Shown: one piece after another, positions 34,371 through 42,714 of the stretch
How the letters are laid out: each line of letters opens with the position of its first letter
Numbering within the stretch: the stretch's first letter is position 1
DNA from: DATFLK01 sp035267815
Lineage (GTDB): Bacteria > Pseudomonadota > Zetaproteobacteria > Mariprofundales > Mariprofundaceae
DNA length: 42,891 nucleotides
NCBI GenBank assembly: GCA_035267815.1
Contig: DATFLK010000092.1
Span: 1-42,891, forward strand
Reading direction: 5' to 3'
The notes under the pieces: model-generated
Databases searched by the model: none
What the model was told of the DNA's origin: nothing
Seen by the model: the letters and a program-made list of their open reading frames with translations, nothing else
Translations under genes and position numbers: made by a program

Positions 34371-34760
34371 ATGAAGAAGAAACTGATGATGTTAACCTGT
34401 ACGGCGATGCTGGTGGGCAGTGTGGCATGGGTGCCGCAGGCCGATGCGGCAGCTTGGAATAAATGCAAGATGTGCCACAATTTCACCTCGAAAAACAAGA
34501 TGGGGCCGGGCCTGGCTGGCGTGGTCGGACGCAAAGCCGGCAGCAAGTCCGACTTCCATTACACCTTCGTCCGCTACATCAAGGGAGATGGCTGGACCTG
34601 GGATGAAGCGCATCTGCGAGCGTTTATGTGCAACTCCACAAAAGCGATCCGGCAGTTCACGAACAATCCGCATGCCAGAACGGCGATGCCCGCCCAGCGT
34701 GTCTGCGACAAGAAGCAGCAGGATGAGGTTCTGGCCAAGTTGAAGGAAGTGTCGAAATAG
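34371..34760 (+). CDS. Small periplasmic c-type cytochrome
   Basis: A single-haem cytochrome c. ATG 34371 follows a strong GGAGAAGG site. The 129 residues have a signal peptide cleaved near A-D-A (26), the haem site C-K-M-C-H (32-36), and the class I motif G-P-G-L-A-G-V-V-G-R-K-A-G (45-57). The probable Met ligand is Met106 in T-A-M-P. Two further Cys (87 and 112) could form a disulfide. A soluble electron carrier for respiration is the likely role. It sits between rnc and era, where a cytochrome is not expected. Its TAG stop overlaps the probable start of era. Confidence 0.9.
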   Translation: MKKKLMMLTCTAMLVGSVAWVPQADAAAWNKCKMCHNFTSKNKMGPGLAGVVGRKAGSKSDFHYTFVRYIKGDGWTWDEAHLRAFMCNSTKAIRQFTNNPHARTAMPAQRVCDKKQQDEVLAKLKEVSK

Positions 34761-35713
34761 AGAAGCAGACGCCAAATTCGAACGCCGGCGCGGCGGCAAC
34801 AACCGCCTCGCCGGCGGATCAGGGTTACCGCTGCGGTACCATCGCGTTGCTAGGACGACCGAATGTCGGCAAGTCCACGCTGATGAATCGTATCATTGGC
34901 GCGAAGGTGGCGATCGTGACACCGAAGCCGCAAACCACCCGTCACCGCATCCTCGGTATCTACACCGATGAGGCGCGCCAAGTGGTATTCGTCGACACGC
35001 CCGGTGTCCATCAGGGGGAGAAACAGCTCAACCGCAACATGGTCAGGGTAGCCTATGCGGCGGCGCAGGAGGCGGATGTACTGGCGATCATGCAGGATGT
35101 GTCTAGGCCACTGGATCGGGGTACGCGTACCCTGATCGAACGGTTCGCCCACAGTGGGCTGGACCAGCCTCGGCTTCATATCCTGAACAAGGTCGACCGC
35201 ATCAATAAAGAGCTGCTGTTGCCGCGCCTTCAGGAGGTGCAGAAACTCGACCCGGACGCGGCTGCCTATGTGCCTGTCTCGGCTGCCAAGGGAGTGCAGG
35301 TGGAGGCGCTGCTTGATGTGCTGACACAGCAGTTGCCGGTGGGCGAGCCTGTCTATGATCCGGATTGGTTTACAGATCAGAGTCAGCGCACGCTCGCTTC
35401 CGAGTATGTGCGCGAACAGGTCTTCATGGCCATGCATCAGGAAATTCCGTTTCAGACGGCCGTGGATATCGAAGCTTTCCGCGAACTGGAGGATTGTCTC
35501 GAGATCGATGCGGTGATCCTGGTTGGAAGCGAGCGACACAAGCCCATGCTGATCGGCAAAAGCGGGGAGAAGCTGAAGCGCATTGGCATGCAGGCGAGGC
35601 AGGGGCTGGAGGAATTGCTTGGTTGTCATGTGCGGTTGCATCTCTGGGTTAAGGTGCAACCGGGCTGGTTCGATGATCCCCGGCACCTGAACGATCTGGG
35701 GCTTGGCGCCTGA
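34757..35713 (+). CDS. era: Era, ribosome-assembly GTPase (non-canonical start)
   Basis: A GTPase with a KH domain that binds 16S rRNA during 30S maturation. G1 G-R-P-N-V-G-K-S-T, G3 D-T-P-G, G4 N-K-V-D, and the KH loop G-K-S-G-E-K-L-K-R-I-G are clear. The first canonical start in frame, TTG at 34847, would remove the first beta-strand (C-G-T-I-A-L-L before the G1 loop). The frame is open back to a TGA at 34724-34726 with no ATG, GTG or other TTG. The best candidate is ATA at 34757, overlapping the cytochrome stop, 7 bases after AAGGAAG. I placed the start there as inference; the end and the identity are firm. Confidence 0.9.
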   Translation: MEKQTPNSNAGAAATTASPADQGYRCGTIALLGRPNVGKSTLMNRIIGAKVAIVTPKPQTTRHRILGIYTDEARQVVFVDTPGVHQGEKQLNRNMVRVAYAAAQEADVLAIMQDVSRPLDRGTRTLIERFAHSGLDQPRLHILNKVDRINKELLLPRLQEVQKLDPDAAAYVPVSAAKGVQVEALLDVLTQQLPVGEPVYDPDWFTDQSQRTLASEYVREQVFMAMHQEIPFQTAVDIEAFRELEDCLEIDAVILVGSERHKPMLIGKSGEKLKRIGMQARQGLEELLGCHVRLHLWVKVQPGWFDDPRHLNDLGLGA

Positions 35714-35740
35714 ATCACCGCTGTTGTTGGTAAGGCAGTC

Positions 35741-36442
35741 ATGAGTGAGGTGCGTGATCGGGCGATGCTTCTCAGGCGGATCGCCTATGGGGAGAGCTCT
35801 CTGGTTGTCCATATGCTGACGGCCGGGCATGGGCGTATTGCTCTGATGGCCAAGGGTGCTCGTCGCGCCAAAAGTCCGTTTCGCGCGACGCTCGCACCCC
35901 TTCATGAGTTGGATGTTGCATGGCGTCCCGGACGGACCGGAATGGGCACATTGACCGGTGCGGAGCGAGGTGAGCCGCTTCTGCCGGAGCATCTGATGTA
36001 CGATGGCCTTGAGTTGTCGGCGCTTGCATCCGGCATTTTCCAGGAGGGCGAACCCCAGGGCTTTGAGGAGTTGCGTATGGCCTGCCGTCTGCTGGCGGAA
36101 CGCGCCGGTACGACGGGGCTACTGGCCGCCGCCTGGTACTTGCTGGACCAGGGTGGCTGGGTGGGAAGCCTGGGCCACTGCTGGCACTGTGGACGTGAGG
36201 CCGAACCTCTCTACTGGTCCAAAGGCTATCTGCACTGTGCCGATTGCGATCGGGGAGCGGAGGTCAGTCGTGGGGCATGTCGAGGCATTCTTGGTCATAT
36301 GCGGAGTCCAAGGGTATATTTGCCAGAGCATGATGTGCGGACTTGGCGGACCATGGTGCAGGATGTGTTGCGCCTGCACGGACTGAGAATCCTCTCCAGT
36401 CTTGCCAGTCAGAATAACTCCGCCAATAGGAGGGATGCATGA
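35741..36442 (+). CDS. recO: RecO, recombination mediator
   Basis: Loads RecA at SSB-coated gaps with RecF and RecR. The 233 residues have an N-terminal OB fold with Y-G-E-S-S-L-V-V and A-K-G-A-R-R-A-K-S-P (the conserved K-G-A-R-R run near 38-42). A C-terminal helical part holds a four-Cys zinc site, Cys147, Cys150, Cys166 and Cys169; some RecO proteins, including E. coli, lack it. Coupled to pdxJ by an ATGA overlap. The era-recO-pdxJ-acpS order is conserved. Confidence 0.92.
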   Translation: MSEVRDRAMLLRRIAYGESSLVVHMLTAGHGRIALMAKGARRAKSPFRATLAPLHELDVAWRPGRTGMGTLTGAERGEPLLPEHLMYDGLELSALASGIFQEGEPQGFEELRMACRLLAERAGTTGLLAAAWYLLDQGGWVGSLGHCWHCGREAEPLYWSKGYLHCADCDRGAEVSRGACRGILGHMRSPRVYLPEHDVRTWRTMVQDVLRLHGLRILSSLASQNNSANRRDA

Positions 36443-37152
36443 ATCTGGGTGTGAATATCGACCATATTGCCACGATCCGGCAAGCAAGGCGGACCTCCTA
36501 TCCCGACCCCGTGGAGGTGGTCGAACTGTGCCTGGCCGGCGGGGCGGACGGTATTACTGCCCACCTGCGGGAGGATCGTAGGCACATTCAGGATGACGAT
36601 ATGCAGCGGCTGGCGGTCTGGCCGGGTCTTCACCTCAATATGGAGATGGCGGCGACGGAGGAGATGGTCGGCATCTGCAGCCGTCTGGCGCCGGCGGCGT
36701 GTTGTCTGGTGCCGGAAAAGCGCGAGGAGTTGACCACCGAGGGTGGCCTCGATGTGGCGGCGCACCGTGATCGTCTGGAGGATGTGGTCGGTCGTCTGAA
36801 CGATGCCGGTGTACGGGTTTCGATGTTTATTGATGCCGATCCCGAACAGGTGCGTGCATCGCGTGCGATTGGTGCGCCCGTGGTGGAGCTGCATACCGGA
36901 CACTATGCGGACCTCGAAGGCGAAGAGCAGGCGCGTGAGTTGTCCAGGGTCAGGGAGGCAGCCGGTCTTGCCGCCGATCTCGGGTTGATCGTCCATGCCG
37001 GGCACGGGCTGACGCTCGGAAATACGCCGGCGATTGTGGCAATCGATGAGATCGTCGAACTCAATATCGGCCATGCCATCGTGGCGGACGCCATTTCCAA
37101 GGGGCTGAAGCAGGCAGTAGCAGATTTCAAGGATATCATGGCCCGCAGATGA
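36439..37152 (+). CDS. pdxJ: PdxJ, pyridoxine 5'-phosphate synthase
   Basis: The final condensation of the DXP-dependent vitamin B6 route. The 237 residues start with the family block N-L-G-V-N-I-D-H-I-A-T-I-R-Q-A-R (2-17), then G-G-A-D-G-I-T-A-H-L-R-E-D-R-R-H-I. V-H-A-G-H-G-L near residue 192 and E-L-N-I-G-H-A-I-V near 211 close the barrel. Length as usual. Overlaps recO and acpS by 4 bases each. Confidence 0.98.
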   Translation: MNLGVNIDHIATIRQARRTSYPDPVEVVELCLAGGADGITAHLREDRRHIQDDDMQRLAVWPGLHLNMEMAATEEMVGICSRLAPAACCLVPEKREELTTEGGLDVAAHRDRLEDVVGRLNDAGVRVSMFIDADPEQVRASRAIGAPVVELHTGHYADLEGEEQARELSRVREAAGLAADLGLIVHAGHGLTLGNTPAIVAIDEIVELNIGHAIVADAISKGLKQAVADFKDIMARR

Positions 37153-37532
37153 GTGTCGTCGGTGTAGGAACGGACCGGATTCTGGTGGCACGCGTGGCCG
37201 GCTCGCTGGATCGTTTCGGCGATCGCTTCGTTCGGCGCGTCTATACTGCCAGGGAGTTTGAACAGGCCGCGGCGAAGAGCGATACGGCGCGCAGACTGGC
37301 CATGCTGTTTGCCGCCAAAGAGGCTGTGGCCAAGGCGCTGGGCACCGGGTTCCGGCAGGGGGTGGCACCCGCTCATATCGAGACCCTTCATCTGGCTTCG
37401 GGCAAGCCGGAGGTGACATTGCATGATGGTGCTGCTGCAGTAGCTCGTCGGCTCGGGGTGGCCAGCGTGCATGTCTCCCTGACCGATGATGACGGTGTGG
37501 CAATGGCGTTTGCCATTGCCGAAACCGTATAA
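37149..37532 (+). CDS. acpS: AcpS, holo-[acyl-carrier-protein] synthase
   Basis: Transfers phosphopantetheine from CoA to acyl carrier protein. The 127 residues contain the two family motifs: G-V-G-T-D-R-I with the Mg-binding Asp8, and F-A-A-K-E-A-V-A-K-A-L-G-T-G near 55-68 with the second acidic ligand. It overlaps pdxJ (ATGA), as is common in proteobacteria. Last gene of the era-recO-pdxJ-acpS run. Confidence 0.95.
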   Translation: MSVVGVGTDRILVARVAGSLDRFGDRFVRRVYTAREFEQAAAKSDTARRLAMLFAAKEAVAKALGTGFRQGVAPAHIETLHLASGKPEVTLHDGAAAVARRLGVASVHVSLTDDDGVAMAFAIAETV

Positions 37533-37559
37533 TCCCCGGTTTTTCGCTAGGACGGACCG

Positions 37560-39680
37560 ATGCTGTCTTCGGGTTATTTCCGTTATCGCTGGAGTTTCTA
37601 CCGGCCCATTCTGGAGCGCGGTGAGAATCCGGCCGATCTGTGCCGGATTGATGCCAGCGAACTGCCCCTTCATATGGTGGGTGAAGATGCGCGGGAATAC
37701 ATCCCCTATGCGGTTCACCCCGAGCTCTCCAAATCCCTTTCGGCCTCCATTCGTCGCCTGCATGACTATATGGAACGGTATGTGATCCGGGGAGAGAAGG
37801 TCTCCGCGCATCAACTGCCGGTGCCCGATGCGACATCCCGGGGTATGATGCAGCACCTGCGTGCCATCTATCCTCATCTCTCTTCGCATCTGTTACGCCA
37901 CTGGTGCGCCGATCCCTATGGTGGGATCGCTCTGCACCGTACCCTGCAGGCGCTATGGAAACAGGCCTGGCGTCAGGAGCGGCAGGAACGGGCCCCTTGG
38001 GCAGTGGCGGTCAATATCCTGCTGTTGCGGTTGTTGCGGACCACCATCTCGCAGTTGCCCGAAGCCAGTGCCGGGCAAGCCAATCATGTGGTGATGAGTG
38101 TGATCGGTGGCGCCTATCTCTGGTCTATGCAGCGTTTTCTGGAAACAAATGCGGAGCATGCCGTTGAAGTGGAGCGGATTCCCCGGCATGAGGTGCTGAT
38201 CATTCCGGCAACACCGATCGCCTTCTTCCCGAAGACGGAGGATGGCCTGTTCTCCGATGCGCCTCATCTCCTGTTGTCGTATGGACTCGAACCGGACCTT
38301 GCCCCGCGTATGCGCAGTGTGATGCGCGAAGCCTCGGGATTGACGGGAAAGGAGATCCTGGCCCGGCTTGCCAGGGACCGAATGGGCGATCATCTGTTAA
38401 AACGCAGCTGGGCACGCCTCTGCCTGTGGGACCTTGCGGCCTCGAGCGGACAGGGTGCTTGGATGACATGGGCGCTCGATAGCAAACGCCTGGATCAGCT
38501 CCTGACACGCACAAAGGAGCTGGCCGGTGTGCTGGAGGATTCGCTGGAACCGATGCGCGGCCATCTTTTCGCCGACTGGCTTTTGGCGCAGATGCAGGCG
38601 GATCGCAAGGCGGATCAGCTGACGCCGTGGCGTCAGGATCTTCGGACCCTGATGGCCTTCCGGGTGTTTGATGCCGATGTTCATGTGGAGACGGCACGTC
38701 GAAGGTCCGAGCGGGCCTGGTACGACCGTTATGCCGACATTGTCGGCAAGGGACGGGGAGACGAGGCATCACGTGCGCTGGAGTCGGCCTTCCATGCCGG
38801 AAAGGTGGTGTTGCTGCAACCCGATTTCTCCCGTCCGCTGCATGTCGGCAAGGGTTTTTCGGGTCAGCAAGCTGCCCTGCGTGTGGACTGGACGGATTAT
38901 CTGCATGGAATGCACAACCTCTACGAGGGAAACATGCAACGCTTTCTGGAACAGGTGTTTATGCCGGGGGTGTTGCAGCTTCTGGAGTGTCGGGAAGGGG
39001 TCTTTCTGGATGAGTTCGGTGGTTCGGGGTGCAGCCTGCGCGGTGAACCTTTGATTCTGCTGCAGACAGGCATGTCCCTGTGTCGACAGCTACATCTCTG
39101 GTATTCGGAGATGCAGAAAAGCGATGCGGAAGAGGATGGATGGCCGGCTCCCTCGACCTGCCTCGCCCTGAGCGGAAACTGGACGGTTGCGACACATACA
39201 CACCCCCGTTTCGGTCAGTTCAGGATGGCCTATGCCCCCGCGCTCAGGGAGGCGGTGGTTGGCGTGGCACACCGGGACGGTCCAGATTGGCCGGGTGAAA
39301 GGGGGCGCCGGCCGCTGGGGCGCGTCCACCTGATAGAGAGTGGCGTGGATAACCACGGTTTTGTCGTGACCGGCGATGCGCTGCAGGCGGCGATGTCGGC
39401 TACCGGTGGTAGTGCGGAGGTGCTTGAAACTACCCTCAAGCGGGGTGAAGCGGAATCACTGCTGCCTGGCTTCTTGCTGCCCGATGGTGATTTTCGTGCC
39501 GTGCTGATTCGAGAGGGCGACAGCAGGGATGATCTGACCGTTTTGGCAGTACATGCGGGGCAGGCTCGCCTTGCAGGCAGGGTGACGGCGCTGTTTGAAC
39601 TGCTGGATGTCGACTCCGCCGTCGCCCGTTTGATTCTCACCAAAGTGCTGTCAAAACGGACGGTGCCATCCGGACGCTGA
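37560..39680 (+). CDS. Large protein of unknown function, possibly with a degenerate cyclase-like domain
   Basis: A 706-residue soluble protein without signal peptide or clear membrane helix. I do not recognise a whole-length family. The N-terminal part (1-380) is helical and rich in Trp, Arg and Leu. Residues about 435-570 resemble a degraded class III nucleotide cyclase or GGDEF-like fold: a helix pair, then V-F-L-D-E-F-G-G-S-G-C-S-L-R-G (481-495) where cyclases have a D-x-F-x-G-D-x turn, then C-L-A-L-S-G-N-W-T-V-A-T and M-A-Y-A-P-A-L-R-E-A. The catalytic acidic and base-binding residues do not line up well, so activity is doubtful. An AGGACGG-like site precedes the ATG. It sits between acpS and tilS, 2 bases before the latter. 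Confidence 0.75.
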   Translation: MLSSGYFRYRWSFYRPILERGENPADLCRIDASELPLHMVGEDAREYIPYAVHPELSKSLSASIRRLHDYMERYVIRGEKVSAHQLPVPDATSRGMMQHLRAIYPHLSSHLLRHWCADPYGGIALHRTLQALWKQAWRQERQERAPWAVAVNILLLRLLRTTISQLPEASAGQANHVVMSVIGGAYLWSMQRFLETNAEHAVEVERIPRHEVLIIPATPIAFFPKTEDGLFSDAPHLLLSYGLEPDLAPRMRSVMREASGLTGKEILARLARDRMGDHLLKRSWARLCLWDLAASSGQGAWMTWALDSKRLDQLLTRTKELAGVLEDSLEPMRGHLFADWLLAQMQADRKADQLTPWRQDLRTLMAFRVFDADVHVETARRRSERAWYDRYADIVGKGRGDEASRALESAFHAGKVVLLQPDFSRPLHVGKGFSGQQAALRVDWTDYLHGMHNLYEGNMQRFLEQVFMPGVLQLLECREGVFLDEFGGSGCSLRGEPLILLQTGMSLCRQLHLWYSEMQKSDAEEDGWPAPSTCLALSGNWTVATHTHPRFGQFRMAYAPALREAVVGVAHRDGPDWPGERGRRPLGRVHLIESGVDNHGFVVTGDALQAAMSATGGSAEVLETTLKRGEAESLLPGFLLPDGDFRAVLIREGDSRDDLTVLAVHAGQARLAGRVTALFELLDVDSAVARLILTKVLSKRTVPSGR

Positions 39681-39682
39681 CG

Positions 39683-40675
39683 ATGAACGCTTCATTGAGG
39701 CAGGCGGTGCCGCTGCTGCCTGGGGCCGAGCAGTGGCTGGCTGGTGCGCGTCTGCCGGAAACCGTCGCTGTCGGATGGTCCGGAGGCATCGATTCGACCG
39801 CATTGTTGCTGGCCCTGCAGGCATCCGGTCATCGTGTGCGTGCCTGGCATGTCGACCATGGCTGGCACGAGGATTCCGCCCACCATGCCGCAGTGTTGCG
39901 CCAAAAGGCTGAGGAGTGGGGTATCCCGTTCTACTCGGCCCGCGTTCGGACACCGCCGATTGTCAACCGCGAGGCGACATCAAGGCAGTCGCGGTATCGC
40001 CAGTTTTCCGAGTGGCGGTTGGAACAGGGCGTCGATGCGTTGTGTCTGGCACACCATCTTGATGATCAGGCCGAAACGGTCTGCATGCGCATGCTGCAGG
40101 GCGGTGGCGTGCTCGGTTGCCGCGGCATGCGTGATGCAAGGCGCATGGACAGTGGTCTGCAGGTGTTCCGGCCGCTGCTGCATACCTCCAAATCGATGCT
40201 AATGGCGGCACTACAGCAGGCCGGTGTGGAATGGCTTGAGGATGATAGCAACCGGGATACAAGCCTGCTGCGCAACCACATTCGGCATCGCTTCTTTCCG
40301 GCTGTACGGCAGGCGGGTGTGGACCCGGTAGAGTTGTGGTCACGATGGCAGCGACAGGCCGAACGTATTACCGGGTTGCTGGAGCGTGGAGCGGCCGGTC
40401 TGCCGATTGAGAACCGGTTCGGTTCGGTGACGGTTGCGTGGGAGCGATGGGTGGATCAGCCTGCGGCCATCCGTGCTTATGTGCTACAACGTATGACAAA
40501 GGTGCTGTTTGGTTCCGGCGCCTCTCTCGGTCGCCGGCATATTATGCTGGTGGAGCGCTGGAGGGAAGAAGGGGGGCACGGCGGGATCGATCTGTCGCGC
40601 AGTCGGCTTTCGCACAGGGATGGGCACTTGCGTCTGGATGCAACAAAGGCGAACCTTGATCGCTTGCGAACATGA
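39683..40675 (+). CDS. tilS: TilS, tRNA-Ile lysidine synthetase
   Basis: Modifies C34 of tRNA-Ile(CAT) to lysidine so that it reads AUA. ATG 39683 lies 2 bases after the preceding stop. The PP-loop S-G-G-I-D-S-T (about 30-36) is the ATP pyrophosphatase site; H-V-D-H-G-W-H and A-H-H-L-D-D-Q-A-E-T are family blocks, and E-D-D-S-N-R-D-T lies near 190. At 330 residues it is shorter than the E. coli protein and seems to lack a full C-terminal TilS_C domain. If era really starts at ATA, lysidine would matter only for elongation, not initiation. Confidence 0.93.
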   Translation: MNASLRQAVPLLPGAEQWLAGARLPETVAVGWSGGIDSTALLLALQASGHRVRAWHVDHGWHEDSAHHAAVLRQKAEEWGIPFYSARVRTPPIVNREATSRQSRYRQFSEWRLEQGVDALCLAHHLDDQAETVCMRMLQGGGVLGCRGMRDARRMDSGLQVFRPLLHTSKSMLMAALQQAGVEWLEDDSNRDTSLLRNHIRHRFFPAVRQAGVDPVELWSRWQRQAERITGLLERGAAGLPIENRFGSVTVAWERWVDQPAAIRAYVLQRMTKVLFGSGASLGRRHIMLVERWREEGGHGGIDLSRSRLSHRDGHLRLDATKANLDRLRT

Positions 40676-40696
40676 AGCGCGCTGTTTCATCGTCGC

Positions 40697-40725
40697 TTCA
40701 TATTTGTTGCATATTGTGTTGTAAT
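40697..40725 (+). promoter_or_regulatory. Candidate promoter of ftsH
   Basis: TTCATA (40697-40702) and TGTAAT (40720-40725) with a 17-base spacer lie in the 128-base gap before ftsH. TGTAAT matches the -10 consensus at five of six positions. No sigma-32-type sequence was evident. Confidence 0.4.
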
Positions 40726-40803
40726 GGTCATGACTTGCGCATGATCTGAATAACTGAGTCAGCCATGATGCTGGCGAATAAAAGGATAGGATAAACGGTC
40801 AAT

Positions 40804-42711
40804 ATGGGAAAGAATCTGCTTCTGTGGCTCGTCATTGCCATCACCATGATCAGCCTTTTCAATATGTTCAATCCGCCCATGAACAAGGGCGAGTCGATGT
40901 CGTACTCCTCCTTTGTCGACAAGGTGGATCAGGGGCTGGTGGAGACGGCCCGAATCTCCGATCATCAGGTGACGGGGCAGTACCGCAACCTGCAGGGTGA
41001 TCTGCGCACCTACAAGGTCACGATCCCCGCTGACTCCAATCTTTCTCAGCGGCTTCTCGACCATCATGTCGAGGTAAACGTCAAGAAGCCGGAAGAGGTG
41101 CCGTTTTTCCTTTCCGTGCTGATCTCGTGGTTCCCGATGCTGCTGCTGATCGCTGTCTGGATCTTTTTCATGCGGCAGATGCAGGGCGGTGGCCGTGGTG
41201 GTGCGCTCTCCTTCGGGAAGAGCCGCGCCAAGATGCTGACCGAAAACACCAAACGCGTGACCTTCGACGATGTGGCTGGCTGCGACGAGGCCAAGCAGGA
41301 GGTCACCGAGATCATCGACTTTCTCCGGGACCCCTCCAAATTCACCCGTCTGGGCGGCAAGATTCCGAAGGGTGTGCTGCTGGTCGGCCCGCCGGGAACC
41401 GGTAAAACGCTGCTGGCGCGCGCCATCGCCGGAGAGGCGGAGGTGCCCTTCTTCTCGATCTCCGGCTCTGATTTCGTCGAGATGTTCGTCGGTGTCGGCG
41501 CCTCCCGTGTGCGCGACATGTTCGAGCAGGCCAAGAAGCATGCGCCGTGTATTGTCTTCGTCGACGAGATTGATGCGATGGGGCGTCATCGCGGTGCCGG
41601 TATTGGCGGTGGCAACGATGAGCGCGAACAGACGCTCAACCAGTTGCTGGTTGAGATGGATGGTTTCGAGGCCAACGAAGGGGTGATCCTGGTGGCGGCC
41701 ACGAACCGTCCCGACGTGCTCGATCCGGCGCTGTTGCGTCCCGGCCGGTTCGACCGGCAGGTGGTGGTGCCTCGCCCCGATCTGAAAGGTCGCGAGGCGA
41801 TTCTGCGCGTCCACATGAAGAACCTGCCGCTGGATTCCGATGTCGATGTGCCGATGCTGGCACGCGGCACGCCCGGGTTCTCCGGTGCGGATCTCGGCAA
41901 CCTCGTCAACGAGGCGGCGCTGAATGCGGCCCGTTTCGACAAGGATAAGGTCGGCCGTGCCGATTTCGAGGGCGCCAAGGACAAGGTGATGATGGGCACG
42001 GAGCGCCGCTCTATGCTCCTCTCCGACGAGCAGAAGAAGACCACGGCCTACCATGAGGCCGGGCACACCCTGGTGGCCAAGAATCTCAAGAATGCCGATC
42101 CGGTCCACAAGGTCAGTATCATCCCGCGCGGGCAGGCGCTGGGCGTGACCATGCAGTTGCCGGAAGAGGACAAGTATAATCACGACCGCGGCTATCTTGA
42201 GGACCAGATTGCCATCCTGATGGGTGGCCGGCTGGCCGAACAACTGGTGCTGGGTCAGATGACCACGGGTGCCTCCAACGACTTCGAGCGTGCCACGCAG
42301 ATCGCCCGCAACATGGTCACGATGTGGGGCATGACCGACGAGTTGGGCCCGATGGTCTACGGCGAACGACAGGAAGAGATCTTCCTGGGCCGGGAAGTGA
42401 CCAAGACGCAGAATATCTCCGAGAAGACCTCTCAGCATATCGATACCGAGGTCCGGCATCTGATCGATGAGAACTACGCCCGTGCGAAGAAGATTCTGAA
42501 TGATCACATGGATCAGCTGCATCTTCTGGCCAAGGCGCTGATCGAGTTCGAGACCCTCGAGGATGACGAGATCGATCAGATCATGGCGGGCAAGAAGATC
42601 CACCGTCGTGAACCGGAGAAGCCGGGCAAACCGAAGCCGCCCGAGCATCCGAGCGCTTCGGCTCCGGATACCGGGCATGTCCCATCCAAAGAGGCGGGCC
42701 AGCAGGCCTGA
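40804..42711 (+). CDS. ftsH: FtsH, membrane-bound ATP-dependent zinc metalloprotease
   Basis: A hexameric AAA+ protease of the inner membrane that degrades misassembled membrane proteins and, in E. coli, sigma-32 and LpxC. The 635 residues have two membrane helices (about 4-22 and 102-122) around a periplasmic loop, Walker A G-P-P-G-T-G-K-T (195-202), Walker B I-V-F-V-D-E-I-D (250-257), the second region of homology A-T-N-R-P-D-V-L-D-P-A-L-L-R-P-G-R-F-D, and the zinc site H-E-A-G-H (417-421). The C-terminal tail is rich in Pro and Lys. folP follows 3 bases after the stop, as in E. coli. Confidence 0.98.
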   Translation: MGKNLLLWLVIAITMISLFNMFNPPMNKGESMSYSSFVDKVDQGLVETARISDHQVTGQYRNLQGDLRTYKVTIPADSNLSQRLLDHHVEVNVKKPEEVPFFLSVLISWFPMLLLIAVWIFFMRQMQGGGRGGALSFGKSRAKMLTENTKRVTFDDVAGCDEAKQEVTEIIDFLRDPSKFTRLGGKIPKGVLLVGPPGTGKTLLARAIAGEAEVPFFSISGSDFVEMFVGVGASRVRDMFEQAKKHAPCIVFVDEIDAMGRHRGAGIGGGNDEREQTLNQLLVEMDGFEANEGVILVAATNRPDVLDPALLRPGRFDRQVVVPRPDLKGREAILRVHMKNLPLDSDVDVPMLARGTPGFSGADLGNLVNEAALNAARFDKDKVGRADFEGAKDKVMMGTERRSMLLSDEQKKTTAYHEAGHTLVAKNLKNADPVHKVSIIPRGQALGVTMQLPEEDKYNHDRGYLEDQIAILMGGRLAEQLVLGQMTTGASNDFERATQIARNMVTMWGMTDELGPMVYGERQEEIFLGREVTKTQNISEKTSQHIDTEVRHLIDENYARAKKILNDHMDQLHLLAKALIEFETLEDDEIDQIMAGKKIHRREPEKPGKPKPPEHPSASAPDTGHVPSKEAGQQA

Positions 42712-42714
42712 CTG

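Noticed and set aside
40759..42678. A 639-codon open frame antisense to ftsH, and similar long antisense frames over clpX, leuS, era and pdxJ
   Set aside because: They mirror strongly conserved genes on the other strand. Their products have no family marks, and such frames are expected in GC-rich coding DNA.
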